Positions 15,982 to 25,079 of a stretch of DNA of 64,000 bases are shown here, piece by piece (position 1 is the first letter of the stretch; every line of letters begins with the position of its first letter). The stretch spans positions 1 through 64,000 of the forward strand of contig NZ_JAFCKT010000018.1 of the NCBI RefSeq assembly GCF_018129985.1, given 5' to 3'. The notes beneath the pieces were generated by a model. That model made no database searches, was not told the origin of the DNA, and saw only the letters and a list, made by a program, of their open reading frames with translations. This DNA comes from Bradyrhizobium sp. SZCCT0148. Lineage in GTDB: Bacteria > Pseudomonadota > Alphaproteobacteria > Rhizobiales > Xanthobacteraceae. The position numbers and the translations under genes are program-made.

Positions 15982-16866
15982 TCATGCCCTGCCGCTCGTG
16001 ATTTTCCTGGCCTTGCGCGGCGGCGCGGGTTCTGCCTGTCCGACGATGGCGCGGATGCTGTCGGCGAGTGCGGCAATGCGCGGGCCGATCTCACTCTCCA
16101 ATTGTCCCGGCTGGAGCCGGAAGGCGGGGATGCCGCAATTGATCGAGAACGACTGCCGCGATTCGCCCGCGTGAAACAGCGGCGCGGCGACGGCATGGAT
16201 CGAGGCCATGTACTCGCCCCAGCAGGTGCAGAAGCCGCGGCTTTTGCACTGCGCGATCCCGGCCCGGTATTTGTCGCGAAACGCCGACCACAGCTCGCCG
16301 TCTTCGGCGGCGATGTTCCGTTCGAGCCGGTCGGCATCGGCCGGCGGCAGGGTCGCAGCCGCAGCGCGTCCCATGGCGGTCATCACCACGGGAATCGGCA
16401 TGCCGATGTCGGGCGCGTGCGGTCCGACATCGCCGGAGCGCGCGGTCTCGACATAGATCATCGACGTCGCGTCGAGCAGGCCGATCGAGACCGTGTCGCG
16501 GACGCTGAGCGCCAGCTCCTGCATCATGGGCCGCGCGACCTGGCGGAATTGCATTCCGGCAAGCAGCGGATGCGCGATCCGCAGCGCCCGCGCAGCGACG
16601 CGGTACTTGGCCCGTTCGGCGTCGTAGCGGAGATAGCCGAGCTCGGCCAGCGTGTGGGTCAGCCGCGCCACCGTCGGCCGCGGGATGCCCGTCAGCGTCG
16701 ACAGCTCCATGTTGCCCAGCAACGTGCTTCCCGCCTTGAACGCCTCGAGCACGACCAGCCCCTTCGCCAGCGTCGTGGCGAAGGCGGCGTCATCGACGCT
16801 GTCCGCCAGCACCGCGGCGGCGGAGGAGGGTGGATGTCGCGGTCTGGACAGATCTCTCGGGGCCAT
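15982..16866 (-). CDS. IclR-family transcriptional regulator
   Basis: A 294-residue IclR protein: winged helix near residues 30-95, with recognition segment LTGIPRPTVARLTHTLAELGYL, then the effector-binding GAF-like domain (SVRDTVSIGLLDATSMIYVE ... FCTCWGEYMASIHAVAAPLF). First gene of the CoA-transferase operon. A TGTCC-N7-GGACA palindrome lies 61 nt upstream of its start, and its recognition helix closely matches that of the second IclR protein in this window (DLPRPTVYRLLETLEELGYI). It likely controls its own operon in response to the imported acid or its CoA ester. Confidence 0.9.
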   Translation of the reverse strand: MAPRDLSRPRHPPSSAAAVLADSVDDAAFATTLAKGLVVLEAFKAGSTLLGNMELSTLTGIPRPTVARLTHTLAELGYLRYDAERAKYRVAARALRIAHPLLAGMQFRQVARPMMQELALSVRDTVSIGLLDATSMIYVETARSGDVGPHAPDIGMPIPVVMTAMGRAAAATLPPADADRLERNIAAEDGELWSAFRDKYRAGIAQCKSRGFCTCWGEYMASIHAVAAPLFHAGESRQSFSINCGIPAFRLQPGQLESEIGPRIAALADSIRAIVGQAEPAPPRKARKITSGRA

Positions 16867-16926
16867 TGCCGAATATCAGACGGTGAAGTTGCAGCTGTCC
16901 AATAGATTCTACAAAAGAGGGAAAAT

Positions 16927-16943
16927 TGTCCGATATGTGGACA
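16927..16943. promoter_or_regulatory. Candidate IclR operator
   Basis: TGTCC-GATATGT-GGACA, perfect 5-bp arms, in the divergent region between the IclR gene and the membrane-protein gene. The same 17-bp pattern recurs at 23781 and, with one mismatch, at 23744 and 27088. Confidence 0.55.
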
Positions 16944-17077
16944 GCGCTTCGCGTCGATATTTTCGCTGAAGGACGCGCCGGGCGGGCCAAACACACGGAT
17001 TTTTGTCGTGATTGCGTGCCGTCCTGTGACAGGATTATTACGACGGCATGTCAGATCGATAATTTGCGGAGCGGTTC

Positions 17078-17920
17078 ATGTTGCAGTGGCAGGCGCGGTC
17101 AAATCCCCTCGCGTGGTGGTGGGGATCCCTCACGCTCGTGAGCGGCGCCAACATCCTCGTCTGGTTCATGCTGTACCGCGAGTTCTATCCGACGCCCTCC
17201 GGCAGCCATGGTGGCGCTTCGGATATCGGACTGATGTTGCTGCTGTGCGCCGGCTACGTGTTCGGTTGCGCGTTCCGCTCGGTGCTGCCGCGCGCCGACG
17301 TGCAACGCATCTGCCTGTTCGACACCTGGCTGTCGAGCGTCGTCGTCGGCCGCACGGTCGCGACCGTGGCCGAGCTCTGCTTCGTCGCGCAATGGGCCAT
17401 CATCCTGCATCAGCTCGGCAGGATGACGGGCGCCGAGACCGCGGTGAACATCGCGCTCGTGATCGTGCCGATCATCATCATCGCGGAGTGTTTCTCCTGG
17501 TACGCGGTGGTGACGACCAACTTCCTCTTCAACGCGATCGAGAACTCGCTGTGGGCGGTGACGTTCTTCCTCGCCGGCCTCGCGCTGTGCCGCCTGATGC
17601 CGGAATTCCAGGGCGTGGTCCGCTGGGCGCTGATGTCGGGCATCGTCGGCATCGCCTGCTTCCTCGCCTTCCTCGTCACCGTCGACGTTCCCATGTATCT
17701 CAGCCGCTGGCGCGCTGGGCACGCGGAGGGCAACACGTTCCTCGGCTTCCTCGAAGGCCTGCATGACGTGTCGACGCGCTGGGTCGTGACCCACGACATC
17801 GCGCATTGGAAGGGCGAGCTGACCTGGATGTTCCTGTATTTCAGCGCCGCGGTGTGGTCGAGCCTGGCGCTCTGCGCGCTCTATGCCATGGAAGGCTATC
17901 TGGCGCTGTATCTGGCCTAG
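17078..17920 (+). CDS. Polytopic integral membrane protein of unknown function
   Basis: A 280-residue protein with about seven hydrophobic segments (for example LTLVSGANILVWFML, LMLLLCAGYVFGCAF, ALVIVPIIIIAECFSW, FFLAGLALCRLM, VGIACFLAFLVTV, LYFSAAVWSSLALCALY). The loops contain conserved-looking polar groups (HDVSTRWVVTHDIAHWKGE). I do not recognise a transport or enzyme family. It stands alone, divergent from the IclR operon. Confidence 0.75.
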   Translation: MLQWQARSNPLAWWWGSLTLVSGANILVWFMLYREFYPTPSGSHGGASDIGLMLLLCAGYVFGCAFRSVLPRADVQRICLFDTWLSSVVVGRTVATVAELCFVAQWAIILHQLGRMTGAETAVNIALVIVPIIIIAECFSWYAVVTTNFLFNAIENSLWAVTFFLAGLALCRLMPEFQGVVRWALMSGIVGIACFLAFLVTVDVPMYLSRWRAGHAEGNTFLGFLEGLHDVSTRWVVTHDIAHWKGELTWMFLYFSAAVWSSLALCALYAMEGYLALYLA

Positions 17921-18087
17921 GGCATGGACTGCAAATGTCGGCGTCTGGACGCTAAGCGGACGCTAGTGCCGATCCTGCTTTTTGCCGATTTTGACCCACC
18001 TCGGACATTGGGGTTCGACCTGTTGATCTGGGTCAACCCGAAGATCGATTTTAATGGGACTAATCGTTCTTAACCGAGGAGGCCCAA

Positions 18088-18315
18088 ATGAAGCTCTCGT
18101 TCGCACTGGTGGCTAGCCTGCTGGTAACCGGGTTCGTAGCCGCGAGCACTGAGAAAGCCAGCGCTGTGGTCTACTGCACATACGTTGGTTATCCCGCCAA
18201 TTGCGTCGTACGGCCGGGCGCAGTGCTGCGGCCGCGGCCCGTTGCGCGACAAGCGGTGGTGGGTGCTGGGACTGTAAATCGCGGTGGCCCGGTCAATCGC
18301 GCTGGCAGGCGTTAA
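18088..18315 (+). CDS. Very small secreted protein
   Basis: A 75-residue protein with an excellent GAGGAGG ribosome site and a signal peptide (MKLSFALVASLLVTGFVAAS, cleaved near ASA at residues 24-26). The mature part has a short Cys-pair motif (VYCTYVGYPANCVVRPG) followed by a basic, Pro/Val/Arg-rich tail ending RGGPVNRAGRR. I recall near-identical small proteins in other Bradyrhizobium genomes, with no known role. Confidence 0.7.
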   Translation: MKLSFALVASLLVTGFVAASTEKASAVVYCTYVGYPANCVVRPGAVLRPRPVARQAVVGAGTVNRGGPVNRAGRR

Positions 18316-18417
18316 TCGGTCGTTTCGCGAGAGTTTCAGCTCTGCAGGAAATCCCGACAATCATGGGATTTCCGCGGAACAGTTTTATGAATTCAATCTG
18401 ACGAGAAGGGCCATGTC

Positions 18418-19914
18418 ATGAGAATGGTGGCATCAGTGCTGTCTGCGTTATCTTTCGCGGCGCTCTCAGCAATTCCGCTCAACGCCCAGCAATACAAGAT
18501 GCAAACACCGATACCGCCGGGCGTTGCAATCCCGGACAAGGTGGAGACCCGCCTTGGGACGCTGAACTTCTTCGACGGCTTTCCCGACGATGCGACCGTG
18601 GAAAAGCTCTACGACAATCTGGACTTCCAGCACGCCGTCCAGGCCTACATGTTGGCGCTGGCTCCAGTGAACCAGTTGGCAAATCGGAAGGGCATCGCGG
18701 AACTGGGTCCGTTCAATTTAACGGTGCCGATCTTCGAGGACAGGATGGACTCGAAGTCGCTTTTTCTCACCCCGAACAACAACACCCCGTACACTTGGTT
18801 TTGGCTTGATCTGCGCGACGGGCCTCTGGTGCTCGAGGTGCCTCCCAATGTGCTCGGCCTCGTCAACGACATGTGGTATAATTTTGTTACCGATGTCGGG
18901 CTCGTCGGGCCGGACAAAGGTCAGGGCGGCAAATACCTGATCCTGCCGCCCGGCTACAAGGGCGAGGTGCCCAGCGGATATTTTGTCGTGAAGCCGGCGA
19001 CGTTCAGCGTCTGGGTTCCGTGGCGCTCATTCCTGGTGAACGGCGATCCGAAGCCAGGCGTCGACTTGGTTGAACAGCACACGCGAATCTATCGCCTGAA
19101 AGATGCTGCCAATCCCCCGAAACTCAATTTCGTGCATGTTTCCGGTAAGGCATTTAGCACGCTGGCGCCGGGAGATTATCCCTTTTGGGAGTATCTGAAT
19201 CAGGTTGTGCAGGAAGAGCCGACCGACACGGTCGACCCGGTCACACTCGGCCTCTACGCAGCGGTCGGCATCCAGAAGGGTAAGCCCTTCGCACCTGATG
19301 CACGGATGAAGAAGATTCTGACCGAAGCCGCCTTGGTAGGTGACGCCACCGCGCGTGCAATCAATGGCCGGTTGCGGATCAAGGAAAGCTACTACTATCC
19401 CAACAGCGCGTGGCGCACGGGCTTCTTCGGCGGTTACAAGTTCGAGGAAAACGGTGCGCGCATCCTCGATGCCTACTCGGCATTCTTCTTCTACGCGACA
19501 GGCGTGACGCCGGCGATGGATTCGAAGTCAGTTGGCGAGGGGTCACAGTACATGGCCGCGTTCGTCGACAGCCAAAACAAGCCACTGGACGGCGGGAAAA
19601 ACTACAAGCTGCACTTGCCGCCCAATATCCCGGTCAAGCAATTCTGGTCGGTCATCCTCTACGACAATCAGACCCGCTCCATGCTCCAGACCGACCAGCG
19701 CTGGCCAGCCGCAACCAGTCAGAACCCGAAACTCATGGCCAATGCGGACGGGTCAGTGGACGTCTATTTCGGGCCCAAGGCGCCGGCCGGCAAGGAGAAC
19801 AACTGGGTGCAGACCATCCCCGGCAAGGGATGGAATACGCTCCTGCGCCTCTACGGCCCGCTCCAACCTTGGTTCGACAAAACCTGGCGGCCAGGCGAGA
19901 TTGAGCCGCTGTAG
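18418..19914 (+). CDS. Secreted DUF1254/DUF1214 protein
   Basis: A 498-residue protein with a signal peptide (about residues 1-24, cleaved after LNA). An N-terminal DUF1254 half (VQAYMLALAPVNQLANRKGI, NNNTPYTWFWLDLRDGPLVLEVPP) is followed by a C-terminal DUF1214 half (YKLHLPPNIPVKQFWSVILYDNQTRSMLQTDQ, WNTLLRLYGPLQPWFDKTW). The length is normal for the family. These periplasmic proteins are widespread but have no firmly assigned reaction. It is probably monocistronic. Confidence 0.88.
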   Translation: MRMVASVLSALSFAALSAIPLNAQQYKMQTPIPPGVAIPDKVETRLGTLNFFDGFPDDATVEKLYDNLDFQHAVQAYMLALAPVNQLANRKGIAELGPFNLTVPIFEDRMDSKSLFLTPNNNTPYTWFWLDLRDGPLVLEVPPNVLGLVNDMWYNFVTDVGLVGPDKGQGGKYLILPPGYKGEVPSGYFVVKPATFSVWVPWRSFLVNGDPKPGVDLVEQHTRIYRLKDAANPPKLNFVHVSGKAFSTLAPGDYPFWEYLNQVVQEEPTDTVDPVTLGLYAAVGIQKGKPFAPDARMKKILTEAALVGDATARAINGRLRIKESYYYPNSAWRTGFFGGYKFEENGARILDAYSAFFFYATGVTPAMDSKSVGEGSQYMAAFVDSQNKPLDGGKNYKLHLPPNIPVKQFWSVILYDNQTRSMLQTDQRWPAATSQNPKLMANADGSVDVYFGPKAPAGKENNWVQTIPGKGWNTLLRLYGPLQPWFDKTWRPGEIEPL

Positions 19915-20061
19915 CAGCACGGAGGTAAGAGCTTCAGTTCACTTCCGCTGTTGGGCCCGTAGCAGACCTGTTGCTCCGCCCGCCGAATCGTCCGCTATTG
20001 TCCGAAGCAGATATTCCTCAGCATGGCTTACATCGATCGCGTTTGACCCGGGTCTATGAGC

Positions 20062-21272
20062 CTATTTCCCCACCAGGCTGCACTTGCTGCGGTCGAGCGG
20101 ACGGAAGGCCTGATCGGGCGGGATGGTCGCGACCAGCTTGACGAAATCCCATGGACCTTTGGACTCCTCAGGCGTTTTGACCTGCACGAGATAAAGATCG
20201 TGCACCATGCGCTGGTCCTCGCGGATGCGGCCGTTGGGAGTGTAGGCATCCGACACCGGCGTCGCCTTCATCTTCGCCATCACGGCGGTGCTGTCGTCGG
20301 AATCGGTGTCTTTGATCGCCTGCAGATAATGGCGCACGGCGGAATAGACGCCGGCCTGGATCTGCGAGGGCATGGCCTTGCGGCGCGCATAGAAGGCGTC
20401 GGAGAATTTTCGCGCGGCCGGCGAGACGTCCTCGAAGAACGAGGTGACGATGAGGTCGCCGCGGGTTGCCTTCAAGCCGACGGCATGGATATCGACGTTC
20501 TGGAACGACATCGGGACGATCTTGATGCCCTGGTCGGCAAGGCCGAATTCTTGGCCTGCTTGATCGCGGTTGCGTTGTCACCGGCGACGTTGATGGCGAG
20601 GATCCTGGCGCCTGAGGACTGCGCCTGAAGCAGGAACGATGAGTAATCGGGCGTGCCCAGCTGCGCCTTGACGCTGCCGGCGACCTTGCCGCCGAGCTCG
20701 CCGATGCGGGCGCGGGCGGTCGCTTCGATCGAATGGCCGAAGGCGTAGTCGCCAGTGATGAAGAACCATGGCTCCTTGCTGGTCTGCATGATGCCGGAGA
20801 CCACGGCGGTCGCGGTGGAATAGGCGTCCTGGGTCCATTGCACGCTGTTTGGCGCGCACGCCTCGTCGGTCAGCTGGTTGGCGCCGGCGCCGGAGACGAG
20901 GAAGATCTTTCCGTTGCCGCGGACGAGCTCCTGCACGGCGAGGGCGGCGCCGGAGCTGCCGCCGTCGGCGATCGCCTGGACGCCGTCGGTGAACCATTTG
21001 CGGGCGAGCGATGCCGCGAGATCTGGTTTGTTCTGGTGGTCGGCCTGCAGGATCTCGATCGGCTTGCCGTTGATCTTGCCGCCGAACTCCTCCGCGGCCA
21101 TCCGGGCCGCCTCGACCGATCCCGGCCCCATCGCGGTTGCGAACACACCGTTCATGTCGGTGAGGACGCCGATGCGGATGGCATCGCCCTTGATCTCGGC
21201 GCGCGCAGGCGGGCCTGCGAGCGCCAGCGTGACCAGCAGCGTGGCGGCGGATGTCATGCGGAGGTTGGCCAT
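20062..21272 (-). pseudogene. Frameshifted Leu/Ile/Val-type ABC substrate-binding protein
   Basis: The first part (21272 to about 20551) encodes a signal peptide and a Peripla_BP_6 lobe (IRIGVLTDMNGVFATAMGPGS ... WFFITGDYAFGHSIEATARA). The frame breaks just after AIKQAK and continues in the -1-shifted frame with EFGLADQGIKIVPMSFQNVD to 20062. A single missing G in AAG(G)AATTC, between 20550 and 20551, explains it exactly. Joined, the product would be about 403 residues, the full family length, and both parts are well conserved, so this is either a very recent mutation or a sequencing error. It follows the FAH hydrolase gene by 43 nt in the monooxygenase operon. Confidence 0.85.
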
Positions 21273-21315
21273 GGCGTTTCCCGGTTTTGTTGTTCTTGAT
21301 TGTTCGAATGCGTGG

Positions 21316-22167
21316 TCAGGCCGGTTCGGCGACGACCTTGTTGCGCAAGGTTCCGATGCCCGAGATTTCGACCTCGACGGTGTCGCCAGGACGCATCCAC
21401 AGCGGCGGCGTGCGCTTGGCGCCGACCCCGCCCGGCGTGCCCGTGACGACGACGTCGCCGGGGACCAGCGGGCAGATCGTCGAGATGTACGCGATCAGCT
21501 CGGGGATGCCGGTGATCAGGAGATCGGTGGTGGTGTCCTGCACGACGGCGCCGTTCAGGCGAGTCTGCAAGCTGAGCTTCGAAGGATCTGGAATCTCGTC
21601 CGCCGTCACCAGCCATGGACCGAAGCTGCCGCTCTCCGCGAAGGTCTTTCCGGAGAGGAACTGGCTGGTGTGGCGTTGCCAGTCACGGATGCTGCCCTCG
21701 TTGTAGCAGGAATAGCCGGCGATGTGATCGAGCGCGCGGCTTGCGGAGATGTGCCGGCCTTGCTTGCCGATCACCAGCGCGAGCTCGCCTTCATAATCGA
21801 AATCGTCGCTCACCTTGGGCTTCACGATCGGCTGGAGATGGCCGACCTGGCTGCAGGGAAAGCGCACGAACAGCGCCGGCTTCTCGGTGACGGTGCGTCC
21901 GGTCTCGGCGACGTGGTCGCGATAGTTGAGGCCGACGCAGATGATCTTGCCGGGATCTGGGATTACCGGAGCAAAGCTGATCTTGTCGAGCGGATGGTCA
22001 GGCGCAGTGGATGCGACCAGCTTCGTCGCCTCGGCGAGGCGACCGGCTTCGAGCAACTGCCGCAGCGAGCTGCAGGGCGCCATGCGCGCGCCGAGATCGA
22101 CGACACCGTTGTCCTTGACGGCGCCGAAGGAGGCGCGGCCGTCGGCAATGAAAGAAAGCAGCTTCAT
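21316..22167 (-). CDS. Fumarylacetoacetate hydrolase-family protein
   Basis: A 283-residue FAH-domain protein. The C-terminal catalytic domain has the metal-ligand segment DYEGELALVIGK (Glu, Glu) and the substrate loop IAGYSCYNEGSIRDWQ, with VVTGTPGGVGAKRTPPLWMRPG near the end. Members hydrolyse or decarboxylate beta-diketones and 2-oxo acids in aromatic ring-cleavage pathways. It starts 15 nt after the FAD monooxygenase stop, so it probably acts on a ring-cleavage product downstream of that enzyme. The specific substrate is inferred from context only. Confidence 0.9.
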   Translation of the reverse strand: MKLLSFIADGRASFGAVKDNGVVDLGARMAPCSSLRQLLEAGRLAEATKLVASTAPDHPLDKISFAPVIPDPGKIICVGLNYRDHVAETGRTVTEKPALFVRFPCSQVGHLQPIVKPKVSDDFDYEGELALVIGKQGRHISASRALDHIAGYSCYNEGSIRDWQRHTSQFLSGKTFAESGSFGPWLVTADEIPDPSKLSLQTRLNGAVVQDTTTDLLITGIPELIAYISTICPLVPGDVVVTGTPGGVGAKRTPPLWMRPGDTVEVEISGIGTLRNKVVAEPA

Positions 22168-22182
22168 GGGGTATCCCTGGGA

Positions 22183-23691
22183 TCAGGCCGCGGACGGCAC
22201 GGGGTTGGGGGGAATGGCGGCGGCGGCGAGTCGGTCGAGCTCGATCTCGTTGCGGGCGGTGCCGCGGATATAGCGGTCGGGACCAACCAGTGCGGCGATG
22301 ATGCCGTGTTCGCGCAGCCAGTCGCCAATGCCCTTTGCATCGTCGGCGGTGAGAATCTCGAATCCGGCCCGCGCCAGAGCGGGGCGCGACGGCAGGGCGG
22401 CCGTGGTCTCGACGAGCAGCACGGGGCGGTAGCCGGTGCGGTCGTCGCTGCGCTGTCCATTGCCGAGCACGAATTGAGGCGCGAGATGGCGAGACAGCGG
22501 CAGATCCGCCAGCGCCAGTCCAGGGCCGAGCAGGGGCTTTTTCACCTCCAGTTTGGCCGGCGCATTCGGACGCGCTTCGCCCACGGCAAGGCCGGCCTCG
22601 ATCGCCCTTGTGTTGATGATGCCGCCGAGCCGGATGGCGAGCTCGATGAACTCGCGCACATGCGGCTGACGTTCGCTCTGATAGCTGTCGAGCAGATCGG
22701 GCGCGGCGCCGCCCTGAATGATTGCGGCGAGCTTCCAGGCGAGGTTGGCGGCATCGCGGATGCCGGCGCACATGCCCTGGCCGAGGAAGGGCGGGGTCTG
22801 GTGCGCGGAATCGCCGGCCAGCAGCAATCGGCCGCTGCGCCATTGTTGTGCGATCACCGAATGAAACGTGTAGACCGCGGCGCGTTCGAGTTCGGCATCC
22901 TCAGGCGTGATCCAGCGCGACAGCAGCTCCCAGACTTTCGCCGGCTGGGCAACATCCTGGGAATCCTCGTGCGGGTGCACCGTGATCTCCCAGCGCCGCC
23001 GCGTTCCGGTGCCGCGCACGTAAGTCGCGGGGCGGGCGGGGTTGCAATGCTGGATGCTGTAGTCGCCGAGATCCTCGCGCGCGCGCTTGAGCAGCACGTC
23101 GATCACCAGCCAGCGCTCGTGGAATCCGAGATCGTCCATGCCGGAGCCGATGAAGCGGCGAACCAGAGAGCGCGCGCCGTCGCAGCCGACGACATAGGCC
23201 GCGCGGACCTCGCACAACTTGCCGTTGGAGAGATCCTCGTAGCGGACGCGCACGCCGTGCTCGTCCTGGTCGAGCGCGAAGACCTCGCAGCGGCTCTGCA
23301 GGGTGACGTGTGCAAAGCGGGCAAGGCCGCCGATCAGCACGTCCTCCAGATCGGGCTGGTGAAAGCGGTAGCTGAGATTCCAGCCCATCGGGGTCGGGGT
23401 TTGCGGCCGCGACCAATCCAGCAGCATCTTGCCGTCGGCATCCAGAAACAGCATGCCGGGGCTGAGGATGACGTGCGGCAGGATCGCGTCGGCGAGGCCG
23501 ATGGTCTGGAACACGCGCATGCATTCGTCGTCGAAATGCACGGCACGCGGCAAATGATAGGTCCGCGCCTCGCGCTCCAGCACGAGAGTCCGCACGCCGC
23601 AACGGCCGAGCAAATTGGCGAGCGTGGCGCCGACCGGGCCGCGGCCGACGATGACGACGTCATAGTCTTCAGGGACGGATTTATCTTGCAT
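22183..23691 (-). CDS. FAD-dependent aromatic monooxygenase (MhpA-like)
   Basis: A 502-residue flavoprotein hydroxylase of the phenol/3-(3-hydroxyphenyl)propionate group. It has the dinucleotide motif VIVGRGPVGATLANLLGR at residues 12-29 and the DG motif region GCDGARSLVRRFIGS. The GD motif is LLLAGDSAHQTPPFLGQGM with a following Asp/Asn segment, and a thioredoxin-like C-terminal domain closes the chain. It should use NAD(P)H and O2 to hydroxylate a phenolic ring. Start at 23691 because the upstream frame is arginine-rich non-coding. First gene of the operon with FAH and the broken binding protein; divergent from a second binding protein and a P450. Confidence 0.88.
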   Translation of the reverse strand: MQDKSVPEDYDVVIVGRGPVGATLANLLGRCGVRTLVLEREARTYHLPRAVHFDDECMRVFQTIGLADAILPHVILSPGMLFLDADGKMLLDWSRPQTPTPMGWNLSYRFHQPDLEDVLIGGLARFAHVTLQSRCEVFALDQDEHGVRVRYEDLSNGKLCEVRAAYVVGCDGARSLVRRFIGSGMDDLGFHERWLVIDVLLKRAREDLGDYSIQHCNPARPATYVRGTGTRRRWEITVHPHEDSQDVAQPAKVWELLSRWITPEDAELERAAVYTFHSVIAQQWRSGRLLLAGDSAHQTPPFLGQGMCAGIRDAANLAWKLAAIIQGGAAPDLLDSYQSERQPHVREFIELAIRLGGIINTRAIEAGLAVGEARPNAPAKLEVKKPLLGPGLALADLPLSRHLAPQFVLGNGQRSDDRTGYRPVLLVETTAALPSRPALARAGFEILTADDAKGIGDWLREHGIIAALVGPDRYIRGTARNEIELDRLAAAAIPPNPVPSAA

Positions 23692-23743
23692 GGGGGGTAT
23701 CTCTTTCCGAGCCGCGCCGCGGTAGCAACGCCGCCGCGCCAAG

Positions 23744-23797
23744 TGTCCGCCCTGCGGACGACGAACGGCGAAACAGCCGCTGTCCGCCAGCCGGACA
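23744..23797. promoter_or_regulatory. Tandem candidate IclR operators in a divergent promoter region
   Basis: Two palindromes with identical geometry, TGTCC-GCCCTGC-GGACG (23744-23760) and TGTCC-GCCAGCC-GGACA (23781-23797), 37 bp centre to centre. They lie between the divergent monooxygenase and binding-protein/P450 operons. The pattern matches the site upstream of the IclR gene at 15982-16866 and one at the start of the IclR gene at 26314-27105. Confidence 0.6.
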
Positions 23798-23897
23798 TTT
23801 CGGCAATTGGGCTGTCTTGAACAGGTTCGGCCCGGCTAGCTAATGGCAGGAAAAAAAGTGCAGGTTGTCGATCGAGGCAGCCGCGGAGGGAACGACG

Positions 23898-25046
23898 ATG
23901 CTGAAATACGCGGGAGTGGCCTGTCTTGCGATCCAGCTTTTGGCGACGCCGGCTCGGGCCGCGGACATCAACGTTGGGATCCTGCTGTCTGCCACCGGCC
24001 CGGCCGCGGCGATCGGCAATGCCGAGCGCAACGGGACCAGCTTTGGCGCGACCGAAATTGCGGGACACAAGATCAACTATCTGTTTCTCGACGAGGCCTC
24101 GGACAGCACCGCGGCGGTCGCGGCGCTGCGGAAATTGTTCCAGGGCAGCCAGATCGACATCCTCGTCGGTCCGACCACGACGCCAGGCTCCTTTGCCGTG
24201 ATCGATCCGGCGGTCGAATACCGGCTTCCTGTCATCACCCTGGCGCCCGTCAACGCGCTGGTCGCGCCGGTCGACGCGCGCAAGCGCTGGATCTTCAAGA
24301 CGACCACCAACGACGATCACGAAGCGACACCGTTGTTCGCTCACATGAAGAAGACCGGCGTCAAGACACTCGCTCTGATCGGCTTCGGCGATTCCTACGG
24401 TGACGCCTGGAGCAAGGTCGTCGCGGACATGTCTGCGGCCAATGGCATCAAGCTGGTTGCCGACGAGAAATATGCGCGCACCGACACCACCGTCAGCGGG
24501 CAGGTGCTCAAGATCGTCGCCGCCAATCCCGACGCCGTTCTCATTGCAGCCTCCGGCGCGCCTGCGGCGCTGCCGCTGCTTCAACTTCGCGAAAAGGGCT
24601 ATGAGGGCAAGGTGTACGGCACGCTCGGTGCGACCTTCGGCGATTTTCGCAAGCTGACCGGCGCCCAGGGCGACGGGATCTTCGTGCCGCTGAGCCCGGC
24701 CGTGGGGGCGGCCTCGTTGCCGGATGGGCATCCCGCCAAGCAGGCTGCATTGGAATTCATTCAGCGCTACGAGGCCAAGTTCGGTCCGGGAAGCCGCAAC
24801 ATCTTTGCGGGCTCAGCCTATGACGCGTTGCTCCTGGTCGAGCGCGCCGCGCCCGCGGCGCTCAAGGCGGGAGAGCCCGGCACCGCCGAATTCCGGGAAG
24901 GACTCCGCAGTGCCATCGAAGGGCTCAAGGGCGTGGCCGGCTCGCGTGGCGTCTACAATTACGGAGCCAACGACCACACCGGCCTCGACCAGAGCGCGCT
25001 GACGCTCGGTCGGCTCGAGAAGGGCGAATGGGTGGCGGTGCACTGA
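23898..25046 (+). CDS. Leu/Ile/Val-type ABC substrate-binding protein
   Basis: A 382-residue periplasmic binding protein (Peripla_BP_6) with a signal peptide ending ARA at about residue 20, and INVGILLSATGPAAAIGNAERNG as the first strand-loop. GGAGGG precedes the ATG at 23898, so the longer frame from 23865 is rejected. It is followed 33 nt later by a P450 gene, probably co-transcribed. No permease or ATPase subunits are present. The divergent neighbour operon and the shared operators suggest it captures an aromatic compound. Confidence 0.88.
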   Translation: MLKYAGVACLAIQLLATPARAADINVGILLSATGPAAAIGNAERNGTSFGATEIAGHKINYLFLDEASDSTAAVAALRKLFQGSQIDILVGPTTTPGSFAVIDPAVEYRLPVITLAPVNALVAPVDARKRWIFKTTTNDDHEATPLFAHMKKTGVKTLALIGFGDSYGDAWSKVVADMSAANGIKLVADEKYARTDTTVSGQVLKIVAANPDAVLIAASGAPAALPLLQLREKGYEGKVYGTLGATFGDFRKLTGAQGDGIFVPLSPAVGAASLPDGHPAKQAALEFIQRYEAKFGPGSRNIFAGSAYDALLLVERAAPAALKAGEPGTAEFREGLRSAIEGLKGVAGSRGVYNYGANDHTGLDQSALTLGRLEKGEWVAVH

Positions 25047-25079
25047 AGCGTGCTCTTGGCTGATCAGAGAGGTTAAAGA

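Noticed and set aside
20878..23820. A 980-codon open frame on the plus strand
   Set aside because: It lies antisense to the FAH and FAD monooxygenase genes, has Arg/Ala/Gly/His-biased composition and no domain; an artefact of high GC at third positions.
23334..24731. A 465-codon minus-strand frame across the binding-protein gene
   Set aside because: Opposes a gene with signal peptide, ribosome site and full family match; no motifs of its own.
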